Positions 10,617 through 19,977 of a DNA stretch of 64,000 nucleotides are shown in pieces. Source of the stretch: Brevundimonas vitisensis (lineage in GTDB: Bacteria > Pseudomonadota > Alphaproteobacteria > Caulobacterales > Caulobacteraceae); NCBI RefSeq assembly GCF_016656965.1, contig NZ_CP067977.1:1054001-1118000 (forward strand), given 5' to 3'. Position 1 is the stretch's first letter. Each line of letters starts with the position of its first letter. The position numbers were made by a program, and so were the translations under genes. Under the pieces are notes generated by a model that was not told where the DNA came from, made no database searches, and saw nothing but the letters and a program-made list of their open reading frames with translations.

Positions 10617-12485
10617 TCAGGGCCGAGCGCCGTCCGACACCGGCGTCGGCGGTGCCAGTCCTTCGGCCAGTTTCTTCTCGACTTCCGAGCGGCGCTGGGC
10701 ATCGGGATCCAGCGTCAGGACGCGGTTCCATTGAAATGTCGCCTCGCGCCGTCGCCCTACCTGCCAATAGGCATCGCCGAGGTGGTCGTTGATCTCGGCA
10801 TTGGCCGGTTCCTTGTCGACCGCCTGCTCGAGCGTCTCGACGGCGATCTCATACTGACCCTGGCGATACTGGGCCCAGCCGAGCGAGTCCTGGATGTTGC
10901 CGCTCTGAGGATCGGCAGCATGGGCGCGCGCGATCATTTCGGCGCCCTGATCCACCCGCCGGCCGCTGTCGACCCACAGATAGCCGAGATAATTCAGGGC
11001 AGAGGGATCGTCCGGTCGAAGCTGCAAGGCCGCCCACAGGGCATTTTCGGCCAGGACCACATCGCCGCGCGACTCATAGGCTGCACCGCGCAGGAAATAG
11101 ACCTCAAACCCCTGATCCACCGTATTCAGCAGAGGGCCGTTCAAGATCTCGAGCGCCTCGTCATAGCGTTCGGTGGTAAAAAGCTGCGCCGCAAGCAGAT
11201 AGGCGATCTCGGGCTGGTCCGGCGTGGCCTGGGCGGCGCGCTGGAACTCGGTCAGCGCAGCCTCGGCATTGTCTTCCTGCTGCCAGCTCAGTCCGATCTG
11301 GGTCCGGGCCGACGAATACAGAATCGGGTTCGATGGCGAGACCGTCTCGAAAACCGCTCGGGCCGCAGGATGCAGGCTGGCTTCGCTCAGCGCTGAACCG
11401 AGGGCCAGACGAAGCCCGTCGTCTGGATCGACGCTGAGGGCCAGCCGCAGATAGACCGCCGCGAACTCGTGCGCGCCTTCGGAGGTGGCCAGGGCTGCGG
11501 CCGACGACAGGGCCTGGGCCGCGCCCTCTTTCAAGGTCGGCGCAGGCGGCGGGCGGCGGCGGGCGGCCGCGCGCTCACGGGCCTGGCTCAGGCGGCGATC
11601 CTCAGGTGAAGCCGCCAGGGCTTGTTCATACAGGGTAACGGCCTCGGCCCGCCGACCCCGACGCTCCAGAAACTCACCGTAAGACAGCGTGAAATTGGCC
11701 CGTCCCAGAGGCTGAGCCATCAACAGCCCATACTCGGCATCCGCCTCGTCATACCGGCGCAGATGTTCCAGAATCATCGCCCGATTGTGCCGCGAGATCA
11801 GGCTTGCGGGATCGCGGGCAGTGCGCGAGGGCGCACGCGTCGCCAGTTCCTCATCGCCTGCCGCCGCAGCGATGAAGGGCAGAATGAACTGTCCGGCACG
11901 GTTGTGAGGGCGGCCGATTGGGCGCTCGGCGATCACGGCCAGGGCCGCGTCGGGGTCGCCCTCAGCGAACGACTGCACCACGCTGACCAACCGCCCCGCC
12001 TCGCTCAGGACAGGCGATACGGTGTCTCCCGTCGGCGCGGTCAGGGCCGCGAAATCCAGATCACCGCTGAGCAGATTGGCCAGAAACGCCTGGTCGCGGA
12101 CCAGGACCTGCTCAGGGGTCAGGGCATAGGCCTGTCGAAGATAGGCCGCGCCGACCGCACCTTCGCCGCGACTGTTGGCCAGTCGTCCTGCCAGGAACAG
12201 GCCATAGGCGGTCGTCCCCTCCGCCGTGGTCGGCACCGGCGACCACTCCGCAGGGATCGCGACGATGGCTTCGGGCTCCGGCGGCTGAACAGCCGGGCCG
12301 GGAGCGACCACCGCCGGGGGCATGGCCTCGACCGGCCTGGGCTCGGCGTTCGACGGCTCGGTGACGGGCGGCTTGGCCACAGGCTCCTGTACCTCAGGCT
12401 CCTGGGCCAGGACCGGAACAGCCACCACCAGGGCAGCGGACAACATCAGGGAGAAGCGAAGACCATGCATGAGCGACAAGGTCAT
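10617..12485 (-). CDS. Secreted TPR-repeat protein
   Basis: A protein of 622 residues with a signal peptide (SLMLSAALVVAVPVLAQ), a Pro/Glu-rich linker (about residues 30-75) and many tetratricopeptide repeats over the remainder, for example DPSALNYLGYLWVDSGRRVD and NAEINDHLGDAYWQVGRRRE near the C-terminus. This architecture is common upstream of ispE in Caulobacterales and related alphaproteobacteria and is probably periplasmic or outer-membrane associated. TPRs act as protein-protein scaffolds; no enzymatic motif is visible. I take the ATG at 12485; an ATG at 12506 is also in frame, and 12470 would leave the signal peptide intact. Confidence 0.85.
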   Translation of the reverse strand: MTLSLMHGLRFSLMLSAALVVAVPVLAQEPEVQEPVAKPPVTEPSNAEPRPVEAMPPAVVAPGPAVQPPEPEAIVAIPAEWSPVPTTAEGTTAYGLFLAGRLANSRGEGAVGAAYLRQAYALTPEQVLVRDQAFLANLLSGDLDFAALTAPTGDTVSPVLSEAGRLVSVVQSFAEGDPDAALAVIAERPIGRPHNRAGQFILPFIAAAAGDEELATRAPSRTARDPASLISRHNRAMILEHLRRYDEADAEYGLLMAQPLGRANFTLSYGEFLERRGRRAEAVTLYEQALAASPEDRRLSQARERAAARRRPPPAPTLKEGAAQALSSAAALATSEGAHEFAAVYLRLALSVDPDDGLRLALGSALSEASLHPAARAVFETVSPSNPILYSSARTQIGLSWQQEDNAEAALTEFQRAAQATPDQPEIAYLLAAQLFTTERYDEALEILNGPLLNTVDQGFEVYFLRGAAYESRGDVVLAENALWAALQLRPDDPSALNYLGYLWVDSGRRVDQGAEMIARAHAADPQSGNIQDSLGWAQYRQGQYEIAVETLEQAVDKEPANAEINDHLGDAYWQVGRRREATFQWNRVLTLDPDAQRRSEVEKKLAEGLAPPTPVSDGARP

Positions 12486-12557
12486 CGGTTTGTATGTCCG
12501 CCGCAAGGCCTCTCGCCGCCGGGATGTAGGATTCCTCGCCCGTGCGGCGAGGGGCGA

Positions 12558-14315
12558 TCACATATTCGGATAGTTCGGCCCGCCGCCGCCCTCCGGTGTC
12601 GTCCAGACGATGTTCTGCGACGGATCCTTGATGTCGCAGGTTTTGCAGTGGACGCAGTTCTGGGCGTTGATCTGGAAGCGCGGATTGGACTTGCCGTCCT
12701 CGTCGTAGAGCACCTCATAGACCCCGGCGGGGCAGTACAGCCGCGCAGGCTCGCCATATTTGGGCAGGTTGACCTGGATCGGCACGCTGGGGTCCAGCAG
12801 CTTCAGATGCGCAGGCTGCTCCTCGGCATGGTTGGTGTTCGAGATAAACACCGACGACAGCTTGTCGAACGACAGCTTTCCGTCCGGCTTGGCATAGACG
12901 ATGGGCTTGTGCTTCGCCGCCAGCTCGGTGGAGGCGGCGTCCGTCTTGACGTGTTTCTGGGTGCCGAACAGCGACAGGCCGCCGAAAAGGGTGCCGAACC
13001 ACATATCGAACAGGCCCAGCGCCCCACCCAGGGTGGTGCCGAACTTGGTCAGCAGCGGCTTGGCGTTCCGGACGCGCTTCAGCTCCTGATAGACCCAGCT
13101 CTTTTCATAGGCCGCCTGATACTCGACCAGCTGATCGCCGGACCGGCCCGCCATGACCGCGTCATAGGCAGCGTCGGCGGCCAACATGCCGGTCTTCATC
13201 GCATTATGGCTGCCCTTGATGCGGGGCACGTTCACGAAACCGGCGGAACAGCCGATCAGAACACCGCCGGGGAACGACAGCTGGGGCACCGACTGGAAGC
13301 CACCCTCGGTGATCGCCCGCGCACCGTAGGAGATGCGGGTGCCGCCCTCCAGGTGTTCGCTGATCGCCGGATGATGCTTGAACCGCTGAAACTCGTCGAA
13401 GGGCGACAGATAGGGGTTCTTGTAGTTCAGGTGGACGACATAGCCGATCGCCACATAGCGATCGCCGAAATGGTACATGAAGCTGCCGCCGCCGGTGAAC
13501 TCATCCAGAGGCCAGCCGGTGGTGTGCTGGGCCAGGCCGGGCTGGTGCTTCTCTGCCGGGACCTGCCACAGCTCCTTCAGGCCGATGCCGAACTTCTGGG
13601 GCTCAGCCTCATCGCACAGGTTGTGGCGCGCCATGATGGTCTTGGCCAGCGAGCCCCGCACCCCTTCGGCGATGAAGACATATTTGCCGTGCAGCTCGAT
13701 GCCGGGCTGGAAATCCCCGGTCGGCTGGCCATGCTTGTCGATGCCGAAGACGCCGGCGACCACGCCCTTGACCCGGCCCGTTTCCTCTTCCCAGACCACA
13801 TGGCTGGCGGCCATGCCGGGATAGACCTCGACGCCCAGGGCCTCGGCCTGTTCGCCCAGCCAGCGCGCGACATTGCCAAGGGAGGCGATGTAGCAGCCGT
13901 CGTTGTGCATCATCGGCGGCAGCAGGGCCATCGGCAGGGACACCTGTCCCATGGGGCCCAGGATCATGAACCGGTCCTTGGTGACGGGTGTCTCCAGAGG
14001 GGCACCGCGTTCCTTCCAGTCCGGGAACAGTTCCGACAGGGCGCGCGGGTCGATGACCGCGCCGGACAGGATGTGGCCGCCGACCTCGGCGCTCTTTTCC
14101 AGCACGGCAACGGAGATGTCCTTGCCGTCCTTCTCGGCCCGCTGCTTCAGGCGGATGGCTGCGGCCAGGCCAGCGGGGCCGCCGCCGACGATGACGACGT
14201 CATACTCCATGACCTCGCGCTCGACGCCGCTCAGGGCTTCCAGAGCGGGCAGCTTGTCGATCACCGCGTCCTGCCAGGCGTTCTTTGCGCCGCCTTCGAT
14301 GGCTTCATCGGCCAT
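12558..14315 (-). CDS. Electron transfer flavoprotein-ubiquinone oxidoreductase
   Basis: ETF-QO passes electrons from fatty-acid and amino-acid dehydrogenases, via ETF, into the ubiquinone pool at the inner membrane. The 585-residue length fits the family. The FAD dinucleotide motif is YDVVIVGGGPAGLAAAIRL near the N-terminus, and the C-terminal ferredoxin-like 4Fe-4S motif is QNCVHCKTCDIKDPSQNIVW, ending GGGGPNYPNM as in other ETF-QOs. The ATG at 14315 has a GAGGAA ribosome-binding site at good spacing; an ATG at 14324 lies too close to it. The gene is transcribed divergently from the glycosylase at 14402. Confidence 0.96.
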   Translation of the reverse strand: MADEAIEGGAKNAWQDAVIDKLPALEALSGVEREVMEYDVVIVGGGPAGLAAAIRLKQRAEKDGKDISVAVLEKSAEVGGHILSGAVIDPRALSELFPDWKERGAPLETPVTKDRFMILGPMGQVSLPMALLPPMMHNDGCYIASLGNVARWLGEQAEALGVEVYPGMAASHVVWEEETGRVKGVVAGVFGIDKHGQPTGDFQPGIELHGKYVFIAEGVRGSLAKTIMARHNLCDEAEPQKFGIGLKELWQVPAEKHQPGLAQHTTGWPLDEFTGGGSFMYHFGDRYVAIGYVVHLNYKNPYLSPFDEFQRFKHHPAISEHLEGGTRISYGARAITEGGFQSVPQLSFPGGVLIGCSAGFVNVPRIKGSHNAMKTGMLAADAAYDAVMAGRSGDQLVEYQAAYEKSWVYQELKRVRNAKPLLTKFGTTLGGALGLFDMWFGTLFGGLSLFGTQKHVKTDAASTELAAKHKPIVYAKPDGKLSFDKLSSVFISNTNHAEEQPAHLKLLDPSVPIQVNLPKYGEPARLYCPAGVYEVLYDEDGKSNPRFQINAQNCVHCKTCDIKDPSQNIVWTTPEGGGGPNYPNM

Positions 14316-14401
14316 GGATTGCATTTCCTCGTCTAGAATGGGGTCATTGCCTTATCGGAAGGTGACGCACGGGCGGTCAAGGCTTATCCCTGTCCGAACT
14401 C

Positions 14402-15202
14402 ATGAACGCATCAACGATCGAATTGGCCGCGACCGAGGCCCTGCTGGCCTTCTGGCGCGATGCAGGCGTCGACGCCTGCTATGCCGACGCGCCGATTGAT
14501 CGCACCCACATTGCTCCGCCACCGGCCGCCAAGGCGGTCGCCCGGGCCACCGCCACGGTGACGCCCCTGCCGCTGAGCGGTGCTGGCCTCAACGATTCCG
14601 TGTCGGAGGCGCGCCGCCTGGCTACGGCGGCCGACAGTCTGGAGGCCCTGGCCAAGGCCGTGGCGGATTTCGAGGGGTGTCCGCTGCGTGGCATGGGAGC
14701 CCGGCAGTCGGTCTTCGGTCGCGGCGATCCGGCGGCCCCTGTGCTGGTCATCGGCGAGGGGCCCGGGGCCGAAGAGGACGAGCGCGGCGAACCCTTCGTC
14801 GGCAAGGCGGGGCGGCTGCTGGACCGCATGCTGGCGGCGGCGGGGCTGGAGGGAAAGGTCTTCATCACCAATACCGTCTTCTGGCAACCGCCGGGCAATC
14901 GCACCCCCAGCCCGGCGGAACAGGCGGTCTGTGCCCCCTTCGTGGAACGGACCTTTGCGCTGATGCAGCCTCGGGCCGTTCTGCTGCTGGGCGGGGCGGC
15001 GTCGAAGTCCGTGCTGCAGAGCGACGAGGGCATCATGCGACTGCGCGGGCAATGGCGCGAGTGGCGTCTGGCGGAGGGCAATGTCTCTGCACCCGTGATG
15101 CCGACGCTGCATCCGGCCTTCCTGCTGCGCCAGCCTCAGACCAAGAAGCAGGCCTGGGCCGATCTGCTGGCGTTGGCGGTCCGGCTGGAACAGGCTGACT
15201 GA
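14402..15202 (+). CDS. Uracil-DNA glycosylase, family 4 (iron-sulfur type)
   Basis: The enzyme removes uracil from DNA. The 266-residue protein has a variable N-terminal region of about 85 residues and then the family 4 UDG core: [12 protein letters not shown] (iron-sulfur cysteine), [19 protein letters not shown] (motif A), [18 protein letters not shown] and [10 protein letters not shown] (further cysteine), [13 protein letters not shown] and [10 protein letters not shown] (motif B). There is no clear ribosome-binding site. A GTGACGC (14362-14368) and GCTTATCC (14382-14389) pair at 13-bp spacing, 12 bp before the ATG, suggests a leaderless or very short-leader mRNA. Confidence 0.92.
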   Translation: MNASTIELAATEALLAFWRDAGVDACYADAPIDRTHIAPPPAAKAVARATATVTPLPLSGAGLNDSVSEARRLATAADSLEALAKAVADFEGCPLRGMGARQSVFGRGDPAAPVLVIGEGPGAEEDERGEPFVGKAGRLLDRMLAAAGLEGKVFITNTVFWQPPGNRTPSPAEQAVCAPFVERTFALMQPRAVLLLGGAASKSVLQSDEGIMRLRGQWREWRLAEGNVSAPVMPTLHPAFLLRQPQTKKQAWADLLALAVRLEQAD

Positions 15203-15338
15203 CTCAATCTCGCCCCATTGAGACGCGAGTTTCCGACCCGCCGGGGGGCGTGGCACTGTTTCTGCCTGCCGACCGCAAATGAGACGTGCGAGGCCCAATT
15301 CGAGACGGGCCGATATGCCGCCAAAGGGGCCGCCATTG

Positions 15339-17009
15339 ATGATGACGAGACTGCGCGCCCTGGCCGCGACCGGCACCGCGGTTTCCCTGGCAATGGTGCT
15401 GGGACTGGCATCGCCTGCCCTGGCCCAGACGGCCGCGCGCAGCGTGCCGCGCGCCCTCAGCAGCGCGGATCGGCTCAGCTACACCACCGCCTTTGACGCG
15501 ATCCGCCGAGGCGATCTGGACGCCGCGCGCGAGGCGGCCCGGCAGGCCCAGGACCGCGTCCTGCTGGGGCAGGTCGAGTTCGAGCGCCTGTTCCATAACG
15601 ACCATGTCGCCACCTATGAGGAACTGGTCGCCTGGCTCGAGGAATACTCCGACCTGCCGGATGCGCCGCGCGTCTATCAGTTGGCCATGCGGCGACGCCC
15701 CGACGGGGCGGCTGAGCCGCGAAGGCCGTCCGGGGCCAACGGCCGCGTCTGGAACCGGCGGCCCTCACCCGGTGGCGGGGCCATGCCGGACGATCCGACC
15801 AAGGCGGCCCGGATCGCCTACAATGCCGATGACCTGACCGGCGCCTATGCCATGGGGGTCGAGACCGGCGACTGGTGGACGGCGGGGCTGGCGGCCTGGC
15901 GGCTGTCGTCCTGGGACGATGCCTTTCGCGCCTTCCAGCGTGTCGCCGAAGATCCGACCGAGGACCCCTGGGTCCGCTCTGCCGGGGCCTTCTGGACGGC
16001 GCGCGCCGCCGGACGATCAGGGCGGCAGGATCAGGTTCAGCCCTTCCTGCGCCTGGCCGCCCGCTGGCCTGCCACCTTCTATGGCCAGATTGCCATGCGG
16101 CAACTGGGCGAGGAGCCGGTAATCGAGAATGCCGGGCCGGTCCCCTATCAGGCCACCCGAGCGGTCGCCTATCGCCCGGAGGCCGAGGAAGAGATCGATC
16201 AGCGCGAGCTGGAGGCCTTCGTCCGCGACGATCCGCGCGCCCGCCGCGCCGTCGCCTATTATGAGATTGGCCGACGCGACGAGGCCGAGACCGAACTGCG
16301 AACCGGATTCCGCACAGCGGTCGACGACGGCGCACGGCGGCTGTGGCGAGGACTGACCGGGGCCCTGGGCCTGAGGCGCACCAACGCCCACCGCCAGGCA
16401 GAACGCATCGATGCCGAACACTATCCGATGCCCGACCTGCAGCCCGAGGGCGGCTTCGTGATCGAGCGGGCCCTGGTCTATGCGATCGCCCGCAAGGAGA
16501 CGAACTTCAACGCCGGAGCGCGGTCGGGTGCCGGAGCGTATGGGATGATGCAGGTGATGCCGGCGACGGCGGCGGAAATGACCGGGGATCGGGGCTTCAT
16601 CACAGATCCGAGCAGGTTGCTGCAGCCTGCGGTGAACCTGCGCTTGGGCCAGGGCTATGTCGCCCGGGTGCTGGCCATGCCGGTGATGGAAGGCGATCTG
16701 CTGCGCGCTGCCGCCTCCTACAACGCCGGCCCCGGTCCGATGATCGGTGCCATCCGCAAACTGGGTCCCGATGCGGACCCGCTGCTGCTGATCGAAACGA
16801 TCGATGTGCCCCAGGCACGCGACTATGTCGAAAAGGTCGTCGCCGCCTATTGGATCTATCAGCGGATGATGGGCGGCCCGCTGCATACTCTGGATGCGGT
16901 GGCGTCCGGTGCCACGGCCATTCCGATCAGCCTGGACTATGTTCCGCCGCCCCCGGCACCGCTGTCGCTGCCGGCCATCATCGCCACTGCCCCCGAGCCC
17001 GAGAACTGA
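15339..17009 (+). CDS. Soluble lytic murein transglycosylase
   Basis: The enzyme cleaves the MurNAc-GlcNAc bond of peptidoglycan to give 1,6-anhydro ends. I chose the start just before a Sec signal peptide (MMTRLRALAATGTAVSL, cleavage after SPALA). The product is 556 residues: a long alpha-helical, superhelical region of Slt70 type (about 40-360) followed by the SLT catalytic domain. There the catalytic glutamate is in AIARKETNFN near residue 387, followed by AGAYGMMQVMPATAAEM and AASYNAGPG. It acts in the periplasm. Upstream in-frame starts at 15279 and 15315 would spoil the signal peptide. Confidence 0.93.
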   Translation: MMTRLRALAATGTAVSLAMVLGLASPALAQTAARSVPRALSSADRLSYTTAFDAIRRGDLDAAREAARQAQDRVLLGQVEFERLFHNDHVATYEELVAWLEEYSDLPDAPRVYQLAMRRRPDGAAEPRRPSGANGRVWNRRPSPGGGAMPDDPTKAARIAYNADDLTGAYAMGVETGDWWTAGLAAWRLSSWDDAFRAFQRVAEDPTEDPWVRSAGAFWTARAAGRSGRQDQVQPFLRLAARWPATFYGQIAMRQLGEEPVIENAGPVPYQATRAVAYRPEAEEEIDQRELEAFVRDDPRARRAVAYYEIGRRDEAETELRTGFRTAVDDGARRLWRGLTGALGLRRTNAHRQAERIDAEHYPMPDLQPEGGFVIERALVYAIARKETNFNAGARSGAGAYGMMQVMPATAAEMTGDRGFITDPSRLLQPAVNLRLGQGYVARVLAMPVMEGDLLRAAASYNAGPGPMIGAIRKLGPDADPLLLIETIDVPQARDYVEKVVAAYWIYQRMMGGPLHTLDAVASGATAIPISLDYVPPPPAPLSLPAIIATAPEPEN

Positions 17010-17012
17010 TCG

Positions 17013-17138
17013 TCAGATCAGACTGGACAGCAACAGCGCCGACAGACAGCACGACACCAGGATGCCCACAGCCACGGACACGACCGAGGGCTGCGGGGTG
17101 GCGGCCTGATCCTGAGCGGTGTTGAGTGGGCGGTCCAT
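17013..17138 (-). CDS. Small single-pass membrane protein
   Basis: A candidate 41-residue protein, MDRPLNTAQDQAATPQPS followed by one hydrophobic segment (VVSVAVGILVSCCLSALLL). It is convergent with the transglycosylase gene and has GGAAGC upstream of the ATG as a possible ribosome-binding site. A longer frame from 17204 exists but lacks such a site. No function can be assigned, and the short length makes the call tentative. Confidence 0.4.
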   Translation of the reverse strand: MDRPLNTAQDQAATPQPSVVSVAVGILVSCCLSALLLSSLI

Positions 17139-17234
17139 GACGAGCTTCCGGAAAGGGTCTGCACCCTCAATCCGCTGACCCTGCGCCCGTTCCCTTAAAA
17201 CCACGTTCTGCGATTAAGTTAACGCCGGTGTGGC

Positions 17235-17876
17235 TCAGGCGTCACGGCCCCATTCCAGGAAGTCAGGCTGTTCCAGCAGGGTCGCCACATAGGCCGCCGC
17301 AACCCCATCGCTGTCGCCATGCTCGGCCAGATCGATGCGATAGTGGCGGATGCGCGCGGCCACCGGGGTGAAGAAGGCATCCGGCACTGACCACGCCCCA
17401 AACAGATAGGAACCGCCCTGACCGAACCGGGCACGCATGGTGCGGAAGATCTCGACCAGCCGGATCACTTCCTGCCGCACCGCATCGTCGCTCGGAGGAT
17501 CGGCCCGGTCTGGCCCCACCATGGAATGCTCAGGCCCCATGGCGCACACGGTCCGAAGCGCTCCGAAGCCCGCGTGCATTTCGCAGGCCACCGATCGGGC
17601 CAGCCAGCGGGCATGGGCATCGGCGGGCCACAGCGGGACATCGGGAAACCGCTCGGCGCACCAGACGGCGATGGCCATGGAGTCCCAGATGGTCTCACCG
17701 TCGACCTTCAGCACCGGCACCTTGCCCGTGGGGGAGTGTTCGGCAATCCGCGCCGCCGTATCCGGCTGGTTCAGGGCGACGACGACCTCGTCGAAGGTCG
17801 CCCCGCACCGCTTCAGCACCAGCCACGGGCGAAGGGACCAGGTCGAATAAGCCTTGTCACCGATCACCAATTCCAT
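17235..17876 (-). CDS. Glutathione S-transferase family protein
   Basis: The 213-residue protein starts MELVIGDKAYSTWSLRPWLVLKR, with the thioredoxin-like N-terminal domain containing the catalytic-type serine (STWS), the cis-proline motif GKVPVL and the glutathione-contacting WDSMAIAVW. The all-helical C-terminal domain includes FLFGAWSVPDAFFTPVAARI-type sequence. It probably conjugates or reduces electrophiles with glutathione in the cytoplasm; the substrate is unknown. The ATG at 17876 fits the family start better than the one at 17900. It is divergent from purB. Confidence 0.88.
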   Translation of the reverse strand: MELVIGDKAYSTWSLRPWLVLKRCGATFDEVVVALNQPDTAARIAEHSPTGKVPVLKVDGETIWDSMAIAVWCAERFPDVPLWPADAHARWLARSVACEMHAGFGALRTVCAMGPEHSMVGPDRADPPSDDAVRQEVIRLVEIFRTMRARFGQGGSYLFGAWSVPDAFFTPVAARIRHYRIDLAEHGDSDGVAAAYVATLLEQPDFLEWGRDA

Positions 17877-17889
17877 CGCGCCCTCCTGA

Positions 17890-17914
17890 AATGCCGTCAC
17901 GGCATTCCTTGACA
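17890..17914 (+). promoter_or_regulatory. Inverted repeat and -35-like box upstream of purB
   Basis: A perfect 7-bp inverted repeat, AATGCCG-TCA-CGGCATT (17890-17906), is followed by TTGACA (17909-17914). It lies in the 68-bp divergent gap between the glutathione transferase gene and purB. The position suits an operator for one or both genes, but the matching -10 would lie very close to the purB ATG, so the promoter assignment is uncertain. Confidence 0.35.
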
Positions 17915-17944
17915 GATTCGGCGGCGAAAGCCTTTAGGAGCCCC

Positions 17945-19246
17945 ATGATCAGCCGCTATGCCCGCCCCGACGCCGTCGCCCTGTGGTCGCAGGAGACCAA
18001 ATATTCGATCTGGTTCGAGATCGAGGCCCATGCCGCGACCAAGATGGCCGAACTCGGCGTCATTCCGACCGAGGCCGCCGAGGCCATCTGGGCCAAGGGC
18101 AAGGACGTCGTCTGGAATGCCGATCGCATCGACGAGATCGAGCGCACCACCAAACATGACGTCATCGCCTTCCTGACCCATGTGTCCGAGACGGTCGGCG
18201 AGGAAGCGCGCTTCCTGCACCAGGGCATGACGTCCTCGGACGTGCTGGACACCTGTTTCTCGGTCCAGCTGGCCCGGGCCTCGGACATGCTGGTGGTCGG
18301 CATCGACCGCGTCCTGGCGGCGCTGGAGAAGCGGGCGACGGAGCACAAGTTCACCGTCTGCGTCGGCCGCAGCCATGGCATCCACGCCGAGCCGGTCACC
18401 TTCGGCCTCAAACTGGCCGGCTATCATGCCGAGTTCCAGCGGGCTCGCCGCCGCATCCTGGCCGCGCGCGAAGAAATCGCCACCTGCGCCATCTCCGGCG
18501 CGGTCGGCACTTTTGCCAACGTCGATCCGGCGGTCGAAGCCTATGTCGCCGAAAAGATGGGCCTGACCGTCGAGCCCGTTTCGACCCAGGTGATCCCGCG
18601 CGATCGCCACGCCGCCTTCTTTGCCGCCCTGGGCGTGATGGCCTCCTCCGTCGAGCGGCTGGCCGTCGAGATTCGGCACCTGCAGCGCACCGAGGTGCTG
18701 GAGGCCGAAGAGCCTTTCGATCCCGGCCAGAAGGGGTCGTCGGCCATGCCGCACAAGCGCAACCCCATCCTGACCGAGAACCTGACCGGCCTGGCGCGCC
18801 TGGTCCGCTCCGCCGTCGTCCCGGCCATGGAGAACGTGGCCCTCTGGCACGAGCGGGACATCAGCCATTCCTCGGTCGAGCGCGGCATCGGACCCGATGC
18901 CACAATCCATCTGGATTTTGCGCTGCACCGGCTGGCTGGCGTGGTCGAGCGGCTGCAGGTCTATCCGGCCAATATGGAAAAGAACCTCAACCTGCTGGGC
19001 GGTCTGGTTCACTCGCAACGTGTGATGCTGGCACTGACGCAGGCGGGCGTGTCACGCGAAGACGCCTATGCCGCGGTTCAGGAGAACGCCATGAAGGTCT
19101 GGCGCGGCGAGGGCCGCTTCCTGGACTTCCTGAAGGCTGACGCCCGGGTCACCCTGCCCCATGACCAGCTCGAGGCCCTGTTCGACCTCGGCTATCACAC
19201 CAAACATGTGGACACCGTGTTCGCCCGGGTCTTCGGTCACGGCTGA
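17945..19246 (+). CDS. purB: Adenylosuccinate lyase
   Basis: PurB catalyses two beta-eliminations in purine synthesis, SAICAR to AICAR plus fumarate and adenylosuccinate to AMP plus fumarate. The 433-residue protein begins MISRYARPDAVALWSQETKY and carries the fumarase-superfamily signature GSSAMPHKRNPILTENL near residue 262, the conserved TSSDVLDTC near residue 98 and GRSHGIHAEP near residue 142. The ATG has AGGAG six bases upstream. Its stop overlaps the ATG of the next gene by one base, so the downstream dioxygenase and DNA glycosylase are likely co-transcribed. Confidence 0.97.
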   Translation: MISRYARPDAVALWSQETKYSIWFEIEAHAATKMAELGVIPTEAAEAIWAKGKDVVWNADRIDEIERTTKHDVIAFLTHVSETVGEEARFLHQGMTSSDVLDTCFSVQLARASDMLVVGIDRVLAALEKRATEHKFTVCVGRSHGIHAEPVTFGLKLAGYHAEFQRARRRILAAREEIATCAISGAVGTFANVDPAVEAYVAEKMGLTVEPVSTQVIPRDRHAAFFAALGVMASSVERLAVEIRHLQRTEVLEAEEPFDPGQKGSSAMPHKRNPILTENLTGLARLVRSAVVPAMENVALWHERDISHSSVERGIGPDATIHLDFALHRLAGVVERLQVYPANMEKNLNLLGGLVHSQRVMLALTQAGVSREDAYAAVQENAMKVWRGEGRFLDFLKADARVTLPHDQLEALFDLGYHTKHVDTVFARVFGHG

Positions 19247-19977
19247 TGAGCCAGGCCCCCCTCCGGCTTAATCCCGATCTGGACATTGCGGCAGCCGCTG
19301 CCGCCTATCGCCGCGATGGATGGGTGCAGGTTCCGGATATCTTCACGCCGGAGACGGCGGGATTCCTGGCCGAGCTTCTGGAGGCCCGAATAGACTGGGA
19401 CCTGGCATTTCAGGGGGAGGACGGACGCCCGGCCGTGCTGGGGCGCAAGGAGATCGTCGGTCAGGGCGAGGCTGCGCTGCAACAGCGACTGCGCCGGATG
19501 ATGACCCAGGCGGGATCGGGCTATGGCTTTCTCTATCTCGCCTATCCGCTGATCACGGCCTATCTCGCCGGTCGCGATCCCGGGCACCCGGTCCACGGGC
19601 TTACGGAGTTCCTCAACGCCGACTTCGTCCGGCTGACCACGGCGATCACCGGACGGACGGACATCGTCAAGGCGGACGGCCAACTGACCCGCTATCGTCC
19701 CGGCGACTTCATCGGCCTGCACAACGATGTGGGATCGGAGGCCAGCGACCGGCTGGTGGCCTATACCCTGGGACTGACGCGCCAATGGCGTGCGGACTGG
19801 GGCGGTCAGCTGCTGTTTCACGATGCGGCGGGCGATGTGATCCGTGGCCACGCCCCGCGCTGGAACACCCTCACGCTCTTCAGCGTGCCACAGTATCATT
19901 CCGTCGCCCCCGTCGCGGCCTATGCGCAGGCCCCTCGCCTGTCGGTCGTCGGCTGGTTGAGGAATGCGGGACGATGA
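19246..19977 (+). CDS. 2-oxoglutarate/Fe(II)-dependent oxygenase (prolyl 4-hydroxylase type)
   Basis: The 243-residue protein shows the jelly-roll iron-binding pattern in its second half: LTRYRPGDFIGLHNDVGS supplies the HxD pair, QYHSVAPV the distal histidine and RLSVVGWLR the 2-oxoglutarate-binding arginine. It should hydroxylate an unknown substrate using oxygen and 2-oxoglutarate. It overlaps purB by one base upstream and the DNA glycosylase by four bases (ATGA) downstream, so the three genes form a coupled unit. Confidence 0.85.
   Translation: MSQAPLRLNPDLDIAAAAAAYRRDGWVQVPDIFTPETAGFLAELLEARIDWDLAFQGEDGRPAVLGRKEIVGQGEAALQQRLRRMMTQAGSGYGFLYLAYPLITAYLAGRDPGHPVHGLTEFLNADFVRLTTAITGRTDIVKADGQLTRYRPGDFIGLHNDVGSEASDRLVAYTLGLTRQWRADWGGQLLFHDAAGDVIRGHAPRWNTLTLFSVPQYHSVAPVAAYAQAPRLSVVGWLRNAGR

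Noticed and set aside
11622..14336. A 904-codon open frame on the plus strand opposite the TPR and ETF-QO genes
   Set aside because: It is an antisense shadow typical of high-GC DNA: low-complexity Arg/Gly/His-rich product, no domain, and it spans two well-supported genes on the other strand.
17190..17222. CtrA binding site (TTAA-N7-TTAA)
   Set aside because: TTAA motifs occur here but the spacing does not fit seven bases.
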